From positions 42,799,622-42,863,621 of the forward strand of contig NC_090761.1 in the NCBI RefSeq assembly GCF_036898095.1: a stretch of 64,000 nucleotides of DNA. Direction: 5' to 3'. A program made the translations under genes and the position numbers. This DNA is from Palaemon carinicauda (lineage: Eukaryota > Arthropoda > Malacostraca > Decapoda > Palaemonidae). Below are positions 22,798-36,053 of this stretch, piece by piece. The notes below the pieces were generated by a model. The model made no database searches, was not told the origin of the DNA, and saw only the letters and a list, made by a program, of their open reading frames with translations. The first letter of the stretch is position 1; each line of letters begins with the position of its first letter.

Positions 22798-23115
22798 TAG
22801 GTTGACATTTACAAACTTTTTTGTTGCGACGTGTTACAACGTGGGGTCGTGCCACCTCGCAGAACACCTTGCGGCAGCTCGTGGCAGATTGTGACAAGAA
22901 ATCGCAAGAAAACTGTAATATGTAACAAAGTCACCAGGTTTTTAAAACCTGTTTAAATCTTTTTGCAGCTCTGTGCGAGGTAGATGACCTCGCGCCACCT
23001 CGCAAACTTGGTTTCTTGACGTCGTACAAATACTTCGTATGATGTCACCCGTGTTTGTGACATGTTGTGCCACCTAGCGCTGGTTGTAAATTCACTTATA
23101 AGGGACGGCAGATGT
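22798..23115. repeat. Unassigned MITE-like segment with CACCTCGCA motifs
   Basis: Starts GGTTGACATTTACAAAC and ends, in reverse complement, near AAGTGAATTTACAACC, a loose terminal inverted repeat. Inside, GCCACCTCGCA and its variants occur several times in both orientations, with palindromic GTTGCGACGTGTTACAACG. It may be a non-autonomous DNA transposon. No coding frame is present. Confidence 0.35.
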
Positions 23116-23228
23116 TTCCATCTATATTCTGGCCATTCATGTAATCCTATGTATGTAATTAAATAGCCAAGAAAATACTGTTTGCTATTCTGGGTTTTTG
23201 TCATACCTTCGTTTATACATATAAGTAT

Positions 23229-23645
<417 letters not shown>

Positions 23646-23664
23646 TATAAACATATAAATATAA

Positions 23665-24168
23665 CCGATTTTGAGCAAAGCAAAAAATCTATTTTTATTT
23701 TTTTGAGCTCTGCCATGTCGTCCTGAGGGAAGGTTCTTTTAGGTAGCTTTCTAAGGGATATTTGCTACAGTGATACTCCCAGAGAAATAAACTGAAGGTC
23801 TCCAGGATTCTAACTCCTGGCACGAGCATCCACTTAAGGATATCGCAAGGGATCGGGGATGTATTTTTTAGATACGACACATAGCAATCTTCACCCTGAA
23901 TAGATTTAACTCTTTGATGTAAGGGGGAAGAGTGGCGAAAGAAAGGGGGTGCCGTTCTAGGTACTCGGTGGACCTCCTATCCATACTACTACCGGCTGCC
24001 ATGCCTTTTCTTGTCTTTAGGCAAGAATAGCCACAGATAGAGTAGTTTCAGGTGGGTTCAGCAAAAGGGTGGGTCAATCAGGACGACATGGCATTCTCAC
24101 CCAAGAATAGATTTTTCGCTTTGCCCAAAATCCGTTTTTTGGGCTCTGCCATGTCATCCTGATGGAAG
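23665..24168 (-). repeat. Right terminal repeat and ICR, copy C
   Basis: 23665-24065 is the inverted terminal repeat. 24075-24168 is the ICR, reading ATCAGGACGACATGGC..CAAAATCCG then TTTTTTGGGCTCTGCCATG..CATCCTGATGG: the complement of the right end joined to the complement of the left end. The 24169-24870 interval between ICR and YR is non-coding. Confidence 0.83.
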
Positions 24169-24937
24169 CATACCAGAGAAATTACTTGAAAGTACTATAT
24201 CTGTGGGTTTGTGTGTGTGCCATCTTCCTTGAATGGATTCCTTATCTGGTCTCCTAGACCTAGATATGAAATTCCAGTTAACTGTCATTTCCACTAAGCT
24301 TGGAACAGGCTCAGTGCTTCCTGGCCCCCTACAGGGAAACTGTCGAATTCAACAATAAGGATTCAAGGTTTGCATTTCAGTAGGAACGAAAGGGAAACTT
24401 TTTAGAGGTTACCTTTAATCACCTTGGAAATCTGCACTGGTTCAAGTTTTTTCTATCTATAAGGATAAATAAAACACTAGCATGCTTTATTTAAAAGCAA
24501 CTGAGGAATACAAAATAAGACGCGGATGTATTTTTTTACCTTTATTTTGCAAATAAATTATTAAATCTAGTTGCAACGAAGTAAGAATCTGATCTAGCAA
24601 TAATTCACATCAGGGTTCATATATTGACCTGTAAAGGAAGAATATATATATAATTTCATTATCGGAATAATGATACTCAATGGAGATGTGAAGCAAAATC
24701 TGACTGACTTGCTTTAGAAAAGTCTGTCAATCATCGTAATAATTTCCACTAGAGGGTACAAATACCCATTCACCCAATACACTGTTGAGTCACAAAACAG
24801 TCCACTGTTCATCGCAGCACTAGACGATGGGTATTATGACACTACCCGCCGCCACCACAAAGTGTTTTATTTCATGTACTTGCTTCGCATAATGTTTATA
24901 GAAGACCGTGGATGATTTCCACCCAGTATATAAGCGG

Positions 24938-27406
24938 AATTATGTAGTTGTCATGGATGACTTAAATGATAGAGTGGGCGCTGGAGAGGTAGAAGGTGTC
25001 ATTGGGAAGTATGGTGTACCAGGTGAAAATGAGAGTGGTGAGAGACTGGTAGATATGTGTGTTGAGCAAGAGATGGTGATAAGTTCTAGCTTTTTCAAAA
25101 AGAAAGATAAAAACAAGTATACATGGGTAAGAGTGGCAAATGGAAGAGTGGTAGAAAGGGCATTAATGAATTATGAATTGATAACTAATAGAATGTTTGG
25201 AAGATTGAAAGATGTGCACGTGTTTAGGGGTATGGCTAACGATATGTCTGATCATTTTTTGGTGGAAGGAAAATTAGTTGTAGCAAAAGAGTGGGGGAAT
25301 AGAGTAGGTGGATGTAAAAGGGAGCTGGTGAGGATTGAAGAGCTAATAAAACCCGGGGTAAAAAGTAAATATCAAGAAAAGTTACAAATGGCATATGACG
25401 AAGTGAAAGTAAGAGAAACTGGTAATTTAGAGGAGTGGAAGTTAGTAAGATAAAATTTTGTTGGGATTGTAAATGATGTGTGTGGCAAGAAGTTTGTTGG
25501 AGGCAGCATGAGGAAGGGCAGTGAATGGTGGAATGAAGGAGTGAAGGTAAAAGTGGAAGAGAAAAAGAGGGCTTTTGAAGAATGGCTGCAGAGTAATAGT
25601 GTAGAGAAGTATGAAAGATATAGAGAAAAAATGTGGAAGTAAATCACAAGGTAAATGAGGCAAAGAGTGCAGCTGACCTGAGGTGTGGTCAGAGATTGAG
25701 TCATTCATATGAAGAGAATAAGAAGAAGCTTTGGAAAGAAGTGAACACAGTAAGGAAGGCTGGTTTAAGAATTGAAGAGACAGTGAAAGATGGAAATGGA
25801 AGGTTGTTAAAAGAAGCGGAGGCAAGGAAGAGGTGGGCAGAGTATTTTGAAAGTTTACTGAATGTTGAGGATAATAGGGAGGCAGATATAATTGCTGTTG
25901 CAGGTGTTGAGGTGCCGGTGATGGGAGATGAGAATGTGAAGTTAGGAGAGCACTAGATGAAACGAGAGTAGGAAAAGCATCTGGTATGGATGGTGTGAGA
26001 GCTGAGATGTTAATGGAAGGGGTGTGACTGTACTTGAATGGTTGGTGAGATTGTTTAATATGTGTTTTGTGTTGTCAATGGTACCAGTAGATTGGGTTTG
26101 TGCCTGTATTGTACCACTATACAAGGGTAAGATGTGCATGAGTGTTGTAATTCAAGGGGTATTAGTTTGTTGAGTGTAGTTGGAAAAGTGTATGCTAGAG
26201 TACTGATTAATATGATTAAAGATAAAACAGAGAATGCAATCTTAGAAGTACAGGGTGGTTTTAGAAGAGGTAGGGGTTGTATGAATCAGAATTTTACAGT
26301 TAGGCAGATATGCGAGAAATATTTAGCAAAAGGTAAGGTGTATGTTGCATTTATGGATCTGGAGAAAGCGTATGATAGAGTTGATAGGGAAGCAATGTGG
26401 AATGTGATGAGGTTGTATAGAGTTGGTGGAAGGTTGTTGCAAGCAGTGAAAAGTTTCTACAAAGGTAGAAAAGCAAGTGTTAGGATAGGAAATGAAGTGA
26501 GCGATTGGTTTCCGGTGAGAGTGGGGCTGAGACAGGGATGTGTGATGTCACCGTGGTTGTTCAACTTGTATGTTGATGGAGTGGTGAGAGAGGTGAATGC
26601 TTGAGTGCTTGGACGATGATTGAAACTGGTAGACGAGAATGACCATGAATAGGAGGTAAATCAGTTGTTGTTTGCGGATGATACTGTACTGGTTGCCGAC
26701 TCGGAAGAGAAGCTTGGCCAATTAGTGACAGAATTTGGAAGGGTGTGTGAGAGAAGGAAGTTGAGAGTTAATATGGGTAAGAGATGTACGAGAAGGGAAG
26801 GTGGTGCGAGGTTGAATGTCATGTTGAATGGAGACTTACTTGAGGAGGTGGATCAGTTTAAGTACTAGGGGTCTGTTGTTGCAGCAAATGGTGGAGTGGA
26901 AGCAGATGTATGTCAGAGTGAATAAAGGATGCAAAGTGTTGGGGGCAGTTAAGGGAGTAGTAAAAAATAGAGGGTTGGGCATGAATGTAAAGAGAGTTCT
27001 GTATGAGAAAGTGATTGTACCAACTGTGATGTATGGATCGGAGATGTGGGGAATGAAAGTGACTGAGAGACAGAAATTGAATGTGTTTGAGATGAAGTGT
27101 CTACGGAGTATGGCTGGTGTATCTCGAGTAGATAGGGTTAGGAACAAAGTAGTGAGGGTGAGAACGGTTATAAGAAATGAGTTAGCAGCTAGAGTGGATA
27201 TGAATGTGTTCAGGTGGTTTGGCCATGTTGAAAGAATGGAAAATGGCTGTCTGCTAAAGAAGGTGATGAATGCAAGAGTTGATGGGAGAAGTACAAGTGG
27301 AAGCCCAAGGTTTGGATGGATGGATGGAGTGAAGGAAGCTCTGGGTGATAAGAGGATAGATGTGAGAGAGGCAAGAGAGCGTGCTAGAAATAGGAATGAA
27401 TGGTGA
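24938..27406 (+). pseudogene. RTE-like endonuclease-reverse transcriptase, copy 2, 5'-truncated
   Basis: The endonuclease C-terminal half keeps D-D-L-N-D-R-V-G, K-Y-T-W-V-R and an intact S-D-H box (near 25245). RT motif A M-D-L-E-K-A-Y-D-R-V lies at about 26355, motif B L-R-Q-G-C-V-M-S-P at about 26530 and motif C F-A-D-D-T-V-L-V-A-D at about 26675. The C-terminal W-F-G-H-V-E-R-M and P-R-F-G-W-M-D-G lie at 27215-27330. Frames are broken near 25450, 25640, 25955, 26602 and 26867. Truncation alone makes it non-autonomous. Confidence 0.83.
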
Positions 27407-27690
27407 ACGATTGTGACGCAGTTCCGGTAGGCCCTGCTGTTTCCTGCGGTGCCATGGATGACAGCGGAGGTAGCAGCAGTAGGGGATTTAGCATTATGAA
27501 GCTTCATCTGTGGTGAATAACGGGGGAGGGTGGGCTGTGCCAGCCTAGTAGTACCAGCCGAAGACAGCTGAGTCCCTTGTCAGGCTGGGAGGAACGTAGA
27601 GAGGAGAGGTCCCCTTTTTTATTTCATTTGTTTGATGTCGGCTACCCCCAAAAATTGAGGGAAGTGCCTTGGGATATGTATGTATGTATA
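24938..27690 (+). mobile_element. RTE-like LINE, copy 2, 5'-truncated, inserted in YR of copy C
   Basis: Starts inside the endonuclease at the point equal to base 6910 of copy 1 and ends with a TATG-rich 3' tail after CCAAAAATTGAGGGAAGTGCCTTGGGATATG. Flanks GTATATAAGCGG (24926-24937) and GTATATGAGCGG (27686-27697) form a 12-bp target-site duplication with one mismatch. It lies antisense to the interrupted YR gene. It is more recent than copy C and better preserved than RTE copy 1. Confidence 0.88.
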
Positions 27691-28537
27691 TGAGCGGAGC
27701 CTCTCAAAGTCCATGTGTTGAAAGAAATTCAACGAAGCAACTTTCCTTGGATCGTGACATGCAGGTGTGCTGTCAGGATCCGCTCTGCGAATAAAGTAGG
27801 TGAGCTTCTCTCTCAGTTCTCTAAGGATAGGTTTGATCCTGAAGTTTCGCCTCTGAAGAGCTATCCTCCCTTGAAGTCTGAAGTTCTTCGAAGATAGACC
27901 TCAAGACACTCTACTGGGCATAGAGAGACATCTTCCTTCAGTGGGCAGATTTTCCAAGGAACCCACCTTTTAGTGGGTAGCTCATTCTTGGCAAGAAAGG
28001 CAGGATCAGGAAAAAGGTTCAGTTCTCCTGTGTCTAGGAACTGAATATGGCCTTTGTTTCTGGATAAGGCCACTATTTCACTAACTCTAGCCCCTGAGGC
28101 TATTGCGAACAGAAAGATGACTTTCTGTGTTAAATCCTTTAGAGTAAAATCGTTATTGTTTAGGTTCGAAATATAGTGCAAGACTTTGTCCAAAGACCAC
28201 GTAATGGGCTTTGAAGGGGTTGGCGGCTTGAGTCTAGCGCATACTTTTGGGATCTTATTGAGGATTTCACTAGTGAGGTCCACCTCAAAAGCATACAGAA
28301 GTGGTCTAGTCAGGGCCAACTTACACGCGGTAATCGTGGTGGAAGCCAGGCCTTGTTCATGTAGGTGTATGAAGAAAGCGAGACAGAAATCTATCGATAT
28401 TTCTGTCGGTTTCCTTGTTTTCACAAAGGACACCCATTTCTTCCAACATGATTCACATTGTCTCCTAGTCGAATTTGATTTATACTCTTCAATGAAGTCG
28501 ACTTTATCCTTCGAGATTCCAAACTTTTTTTTCACTG

Positions 28538-30330
28538 CTAGGGTGAGAAAATCATGAGATGTAGGTTGTTGGTTCTCGAGGATGAAGTGTAGATAGTCGA
28601 CTTCTGAACCAGTTGGGATATAACTGGGTTTGGCGGAGGAAACAGGTTCAGTTTCAATTCTAGAACTACAGGGAACCAATTGCTCTTGGGCCATTTGGGG
28701 GCCACTACTGCTGCTGTCCCTCTGAAGGATCTTACCTTGTCGAGGACTCTTACCAGGAGATTGGTTGGTGGAAACAGGTAAATGCGATTCCACCTATTCC
28801 AGTCGAGAGACATGGCGTCTATCGCTTCTGCTTGAGGGTCCGTATAAGGGGCTACGTAACGAGGTAGCTTCTTGTTGTCGCTCGTTACGAAAAGGTTGAT
28901 CTGCAGTTCCGGGACTTTTTCCCAGATGCAGGAGAATGAGTCTTTGTCTAGGGACCATTCTGTCTCTATGGGCTTTCGCCTGGATAGAGCGTCCGCCGTC
29001 ACATTGCGGAACCCTTGTAGGTGAACTGCTGATAAGTGCCATCCCTTCTTCCTTGCCAGGTAGAAGATGGCTAATATCACATGGTTGATGTGAGGTGATC
29101 TCGAGCCTTGTCGATTTAGGCATTTTACTATCACTTCGTTGTCAAGGACCAATCTGATGTGGATTGCCCTGCGGGGGGATAGTTTCTTCAACGTCAGGAA
29201 AACTGCCATAGCTTCCAAGATGTTGGTGTGAAAGGTTTTGAACTGGCGCGACAAGTTCCCTTGTACTTTTCTCTCGTGAGAATGGCCTCCCCATCCTTCT
29301 AAGGAGGCATACGTGTGTATCACCACCGATGGTTGTGGTGGCTGCAGGGAAATTGTCCGTACTAGGCTCTTGGCTGCTGGGTCGGGGTCAACCTTAGTTG
29401 ATCTCTTCGAGCGTTTGATGCGTATCTTCTCCAGACTCCTGACGCATCCTTTACACGTGCTTTTAGCACCGGGTCTGTCACTGTTGCAAACTGGAGAGCC
29501 TAATACTCTTTCCTGTTGGCATCTTGAAATCCTCTAGTGACTGATTAGTCTCTTGACAGCTCCTGCTACCTCTCTCCTCTTCTTGGATGGAATGGAGAGG
29601 TGGTGTGACTTTTAAGTTCCTTTGGATTCCTAACCATTGGATCTTTTGAGCTGGAGAAAGGCAAGACTTTTTGAGATTGATCTATAAGCCCAGGTGTTCC
29701 AGGAACTGAATGACCTTTTTGGCTGCTCTCAGACAAGTACTCTTGAATGCTGCCCACACCAGCTAATCGTCTAGATATGCTACCACTTGAAGAACTCCTT
29801 CGGAGCATAGCTGCTGGACGATTGTGTCTGCTAGTTTCGTGAATATCCTTGGGGCTGTGTTCAGTCCAAAAGGCATTGCTCTGAAGACAAATTTCTTCTT
29901 CTGTAGCTAGGAGGAGAAGGGGCTGCTGACTGGCAGATGCCAGTAAGCGTCTGCCAGGTCTATAGAGATTGTGTGCACCCCTTTGGGTAGAAGGGTCCTT
30001 ATACGTTGCAAAGTAAGCATTCTGAACTTGTTGAGTGGAGACAAGTCTAGAATGACTCTGAGTTTGTCTGAGTCTTTCTTGGGAACACAAAACAGCCTCC
30101 CCTGGAATTTGATGGACTTTGCTTTCTTATTACCTTCTTGTTCAAGAGTTCTGAGGTATATTCTTATAACAAGGGGGTGGAGTGTTGGAAGAATTCTGGA
30201 AAACTGGGTGTTCTGTTCCATCTCCACCCGAGTCCATTCGTGATTAGGCTGTGGGCCCAGGGATTGAAGGTCCAGCAATCCCAAAAGTGGAATAATCTGC
30301 CCCCTACCTGGAACCCCTCATTACCTGGGG
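28538..30330 (-). pseudogene. DIRS RT / RNase H / methyltransferase-like ORF, copy C
   Basis: RT begins near 30330 with V-G-G-R-L-F-H-F and has F-Q-G-R-L-F-C-V-P-K-K-D and V-I-L-D-L-S-P. The Y-L-D-D box is intact (about 29765-29777) but the following Trp codon is TAG. Thumb fragments lie at 29320-29700. From 29326 to 28538 a clean 262-codon frame reads RNase H (V-I-H-T-Y-A-S, L-E-A-M-A-V, N-V-T-A-D-A-L-S-R), then the methyltransferase-like domain with F-V-T-S-D-N-K-K-L-P-R-Y and Y-L-F-P-P-T-N-L-L. The first RNase H Asp (T-D-A-S) is changed to Tyr. Confidence 0.83.
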
Positions 30331-32291
30331 GTTCCTGAGGACTTGTTTCCGTGACCAAGTCCTCCTCTGCCCCGTCAGGGGTTTCCGTAGGAACCTCTTC
30401 TTGGGCCTTTTCCTTTGTAAGGCTGAAAAGTGGTCGATTGCCTCTCAAAGCCAGGATTAAATGCTGGCGACTGGGCTACCAGCTGTTGAGGGACCCTCTG
30501 GAAGGTGGTTTGAGGTTGTGCTACCAGTTGAGGCACCGAGCCATGGTAACGGCTGGAAGTTGCGCAGGTTTACGTGGTCTCCTTATCTTTTTGTTCTTAG
30601 GCTGGGGACCTCCGTCTGAGAAAGATTTCCTCTTTGATGTCATGCCCTACTTTTGGTTCTTATTCTCCGTGGCTGCTCAGGCTATGACTTCATGGACCAC
30701 TTCCTGTGGGAAAAGGTCCTTGCCCTAGATGCACGATGAAATCAGCTTCCTGGGTTCATGTTTCACTGTTGCTGAGGCAAACACGTGCTCTCTGCAGGTT
30801 CTCCTCGACCTGATGAAAGCGTATAAGTCCTTCACAAGGGTACCCATGTGAGACTTAGCTAGGAAAACATACATTTCCGGGGCGTTATGTAGGCTTGCAC
30901 ACATTTCCAGGCAGTTCTGATGAGAAAGGGAGGCCGCACGTCTTTCTTTCATCTCCTGTTCCCTCCTCAGAAGATGGTCTGGCAACTTCGGAAGGTTTTC
31001 ATTGAACTGCTATCTCTGGATCCAATTTTGAGATGGAGAAGGTTAGATGGACGTCTTTCCACTTCTCCTCGCAGGTAAGCATTGCTAGAGAGAATGGTTT
31101 GCATTCCTCTAGAGTTGGGCAGGGTTTGCCCTCTTCGATTGCCTTCATGACAAAGTCTAGAGCTTTCTCCGAAAAGGGGAAAGAGATGGAGGAAGGAGCA
31201 ATAAAGGTGGGATGCCTCTTGAGCAATGCTGAGACTTTGGATTTGGTGTATCCGGCTCCTTCCAAGGACTTTACAAGCATGGCTTGTGCCTTGTCATGTT
31301 CGAAGACAATAACTTCCTTCGGTACCGTTTCCTCACGGGATGCAAGGTCATCCCGCAGTCTCACGTAACAGTCTGGGTAGGCTGAAAAGCTGGGCCAGAG
31401 CTCAAGATCTTCAAATAATTTGGCCCCCAACTTCGAGATAAATAGCTTCCCTTTCATCATGGGCATGTGCTCCTTGTACCTCCAGGGGTTGGTTTCGGAG
31501 CAGTGAGGGAGATCTAATACTCCAAGGGGCTTAGTAGAGCCTCTGGAAGTTCCAGGGTTACCCCTTTCCTGTATCTGTCTCCTGTTCTGTTGGATGGATG
31601 GCTTCATCTCTTCCTGTTCCTTCTGGAACACTTCCAACATCTGTTGGATCGACGTGAGAAGCGCTTCACTCTTGTCGACCTGTGTAGTTGGTTGAGGGGT
31701 TGGGTTGAAGAGGTTAACGGCATAGGTTGGTATGCCATCACGGTGAACTGAGGGTCTTCAGTTACCAGTCAAAACGGATCCTTCTTCCCCCGTCCGTGGT
31801 TGATCCACGTCTTCTTCAGGGCCTTCTTGCAGTAGGCCCTGTTCTGTGTCGGTGGACACTTCTGACATCCGTTCTTGGTGGATGTCCATGCCTTCTAGTG
31901 TCTTGTGGATGTCCGCGTCGATGTTCAGCTGAATGAGAGGAGGCTGGACCTATTCCTGGGGCACTACCGTGTTAGCTAGAGCCTTAGGGAACAGAAGGCA
32001 CCTTAGAAATTCATTAGGTAGGTAAGGTCCCGGAGAGTTCTTCTGGAACCCTCTTACCCACTCACGAAGGGTTTCCCTTGCTGTGTCTCTAGTCTCCACG
32101 GTGACTGGGATGGCTTCTCCGAAGCCGTTGGTCAGCAGGGTTGAGCATTTGGAACATCCATTCGGGTCCCAATACTTTAGGGATCCGGATTTGATACAGC
32201 AGGGAGCATGAGTCCTGCACATCGTATGCCCACAAAATTCCTTACCCTTGTGGTTGCAGAATATAGCTGCACACTTCACCACTGGCTCCGC
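30312..32291 (-). pseudogene. DIRS gag, copy C
   Basis: The N-terminal exon starts at 32291 after a splice acceptor. It reads C-A-A-I-F-C-N, G-H-T-M-C-R-T-H-A-P-C and W-D-P-N-G-C-S-K-C, the same Cys/His pattern as B, D and F. R-D-T-A-R-E-T-L-R-E-W-V-R-G-F follows. The capsid-like body is open at 30999-31640, with a break near 30990 and further damage at 31640-31950. The RG tail near 30312-30440 (G-K-G-P-R-R-G-S and R-G-R-G-G) contains a TGA. The exon has no start codon before the first Cys, so translation must begin in an upstream exon. Confidence 0.8.
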
Positions 32292-32310
32292 CTGTAAAGG
32301 AAATGGTTTC
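32292..32310 (-). promoter_or_regulatory. 3' splice site before gag, copy C
   Basis: Reverse strand AAACCATTTCCTTTACAG followed in frame by the gag Cys/His exon. Same position as in B, D, E and F. Confidence 0.68.
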
Positions 32311-34107
32311 AATGAGCATACGGTTTTTATATCATTGATATAAGAATAGTAATTACTATTGTAAATAATAGCTTAGGATAGTAAGCTGGAAAGGAAATAG
32401 GAAAGACACATCTGTGTTTCCTCTCACAGCCAATTGCTGAGACCTCTGTCAATAATAATATTTAGATTCCCTGTTAGGGAGAATACAGGGTGGAAGAAAC
32501 TCTAGTACTTAGAGTTAGTGTTAGTAAGTGTTTATACTAACTTATCATCCAGTAATATATTAATATTGATCGGTGATTTATTAGGGTCCCGATGATCAAA
32601 GGAATCATCTGGGTGTTGAGGGATTACTCAACCTCAACATGATATTGCGGTCCCAACAATAGACTGTGATAGAAGACACTGAGTAGGTAAGAAAATAAAT
32701 GTACTACTGTATTTTTTTTTTTTTTTGTATACTGTAGTTCAGCCGGTACACTACCAGGGTTAGCTTAGTACCTGGCAGCACTTACTGATAGCGAGAGAGA
32801 GAAAGCATTAGGGAAGGAGGGTTTCCTATCATTATGGTTTAGCACAACAATTGGAAGTCTAGGAGGACTATCAGGCCGCCTTCTGTCTCCTTGCCAGAAT
32901 GAGAGTTCCAATGGAAGGGGTAAGAATCCAAGTGATTCTAGCTTCTATCCATCCACAAAAGGCCTGCCGCCGGCTGTACTGCCGACTGCAAAACTTGTGG
33001 ATGGCAGACCAAGAGAGGGCTGAAGACTTCTCAAAAGTATGTTGGGTTTCCCACCGGCAGCCGTCAGGGCCGGCTCAATCTTCCCCCCATGACATTCACT
33101 TCCGGTGAAGGAAGGACATAAGGGGGAAGGTGACTGAGGCGGCTGAACTAACTGCCGCCGGTAGGGTCCCGGCCGGCAACGCAGACAACCTGGCAAGCCA
33201 GGATGACTGTCAGCATACCGGTGAAAGAATCTTGTGACAGCTATGCTGACACTAAAGGACAGAAGGGGGAAGGGAAAGGGTCTTATAGTTCACTAGGGAG
33301 AGAGGTGGTGGTAGGTATGCCGCCTACCTTTGACAGTGAACTGGGGAAGCATGGCTATGTCGTAGGCGGCAGAGGAACCATGATTCCTTTGCTGGCGACA
33401 TCGTCGGCGGCAAGACAAGGGCACCCTGAGTTAATTACTATCTAACCCAAAGCCAGAGTTCTACTCAACGGCAATGAAGAAAGACAGTGTTTAATTACTA
33501 TCTAACGCAAAGCCGGAGTTCTACTCGATGGAGATGACGAAAGACAGTGGTTGCCGCCTGTAATGGCAGCGGTAGTCAGAGAGGGAGGAAGGGTTTAGCC
33601 TCTCTTCTCTTAAAGAGAATGTATATCGAACCTTATCCATAAATTCTAGGGGATGTAAGTCCCCCTCCGAATTAATAGAGAACGATAGGGTGAGGCTAAA
33701 CGTGGGGAATTACTTTACTGATGTATATATATGAGAGAGGCTAGCCTAGCTCCAGTAGGAACCATGGCCATGGTTGGTACCGCCGGGGCTCCGGCCATAT
33801 ATGAAAAGTAAATTTACACAATCGGAATAGGAATAATAATAATTCTGTATACACAATCTTCAATTCTATAATTTGCCTAACTAGCTAATACTATAGCTAA
33901 ATACCGGGAAATGTCGCCCTACTGACTAAATAAAATGCAATGATAATCGGCGACAGCGGTGGTAAAATGGCCCCCTCCAGTTATGGCAACGCTCAACCAA
34001 ACACATTTAAATTATTAGAATTTAACTATTAGAAGGGAGGGTAAAATTATACACAGGAAAGAATTAATACTCAACTTTCCAAAGGATGAAGATGCTGGAA
34101 ATTGCAT
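32311..34107 (-). other. Leader region, copy C, with conserved start-codon segment
   Basis: Non-coding leader of about 1.8 kb with GCCGGC-rich patches (32740-33200) and a short local duplication (TTAATTACTATCTAAC.CAAAGCC.GAGTTCTACTC at 33431 and 33491). At 34074-34107 the reverse strand gives ATG then Q-F-P-A-S-S-S-F-G-K-L-S, matching B and D. No long conserved frame is seen. A first exon probably lies between here and the left terminal repeat. Confidence 0.5.
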
Positions 34108-34189
34108 GATTAATATTCCGATAACTTGTAACTAACATCGGGAAAACATTGGGAGAACACCTAGCTTAAATGCTACAAGGAAAGGAATG

Positions 34190-34495
34190 GCGGCCGGTAG
34201 TAATACGGATAGGAGGTCCACCGAGTACCTAGAACGGCACCCCCTTTCTTTCGCCACTCTTCCCCCTTACATCAAAGAGTTAAATCTATTCGGGGTGAAG
34301 ATTGCTATGTGTCGTTTCTAAAAAATACATCCCTGATCCCTTGCGATATCCTTAAGTGGATACTCACGCCAGGAGTTAGAATCCTGGAGACCTTCGGTTT
34401 ATTTCTCTGGGAGTATCACTGTAGGAAATATCCCTTAGAAAGCTACCTAAAAGAACCTTCCATCAGGACGACATGGCAGAGCTCAAAAAAAAAAA
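34190..34495 (-). repeat. Left inverted terminal repeat, copy C
   Basis: Reverse complement of 23665-24000 over GGCACCCCCTTTC, TTACATCAAAGAGTTAAATC, AAGATTGCTATGTGTCG and AGGACGACATGGCAGAGC. Ends at the family-1 left terminus. Confidence 0.83.
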
Positions 34496-35142
<647 letters not shown>

Positions 35143-36053
35143 AAGTTTACCAGAGCATAAATGTATCTGTGGATTTTCAATAGTGCCGTTATCTCGAGAT
35201 AAATATTTCCTATTTGGTCTTCTAGACCTAGAGACACTTGAGGTTACCATTATACATCAATTAACTGATCATAAACTATTTCAGCTCTTCCTGCCCCCTA
35301 CAGGGAAGAGTCTGGGTAGACTCTAGGAAAAAACCCGAGGATTGTGAGTTCAAGGAACAATCTAGCGAACAGTTTGTATATTAGTGTCATCATATACATA
35401 AAGTATAGTTTGTACTTATGGTATATCTCTGTATAGGTTACTGATACCTTCCAAGTCTGGCTGAAAAGAGACAGACAGGTTTATATACGTGTAGGAAACC
35501 TTAGTTCAGTAAAATAAACAGTTTAGTACAATCAGTTCTTACCTGTTTGCTTGGAACAGTCTTAACCTTAGTTCCCCAATATTTTCTTAAATATTAAAAG
35601 AATCAAGGATGCTCTGACTTTATTCTTAATCTAGAATGTTTGAGGCGAAAGAGACGCAAAGATTCCTTCTATTGTTTATTACAAAAATAGAAATCATGGT
35701 TGTATTCAATTACATCTTATGCAGAACAATTCTGCATAAAAGCATAAATAGTAATAACAGAATTAAAATAAGTTTCACCTGAAAAGGAAAACATTAGCCA
35801 CTCTTAGGGAAATATAAAATTTTACTATGTATTCTGTTGTTACTGGGAACACAGTGCATATAAGTATGCCTGGCACTTGTGTCAGTCTATTATGCTTAAT
35901 GTCACCTGTGTTATCACTAAACACAATACTCAACATGATATGTCTTACAAGTCTATCATGTACACCCTTCACTAAAAGTCCCAATTAGTGCACTGTTCTC
36001 CGCAGTGATCAAGCGGCAGGTTTTATATCACTGCCTGCCGCTACCACATGAAA

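Larger units (their letters stand above)
24875..28793 (-). pseudogene. DIRS tyrosine recombinase, copy C, split by an RTE insertion
   Basis: 27861-28793 is open and carries the YR N-terminal domain (E-S-C-W-K-K-W-V-S-F-V-K-T), then K-V-C-A-R-L-K-P-P and catalytic Arg in S-G-A-R-V-S-E-I-V-A-L-S-R. The frame stops at 27861-27863. Catalytic-domain remnants, including an H-x-x-R region near 27750, continue to 27698, where the LINE begins. Beyond the LINE, 24875-24937 holds the W-K-S and H-Y-A-K-Q-V region with the nucleophilic Tyr. In family members this enzyme integrates circular cDNA. Confidence 0.82.
23665..34495 (-). mobile_element. DIRS-type retrotransposon, copy C (family 1), carrying an RTE insertion
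   Basis: Complete from right terminus (CCGATTTTGAGC at 23665) to left terminus (GAGCTCAAAAAA at 34495). Order on the minus strand: left repeat, leader, spliced gag exon, RT/RNase H/methyltransferase-like, YR, 3' non-coding, ICR, right repeat. A 2.75-kb LINE (24938-27690) splits YR. Gag and RT also carry stops. It is bounded by (TA)n on both sides. Confidence 0.88.
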
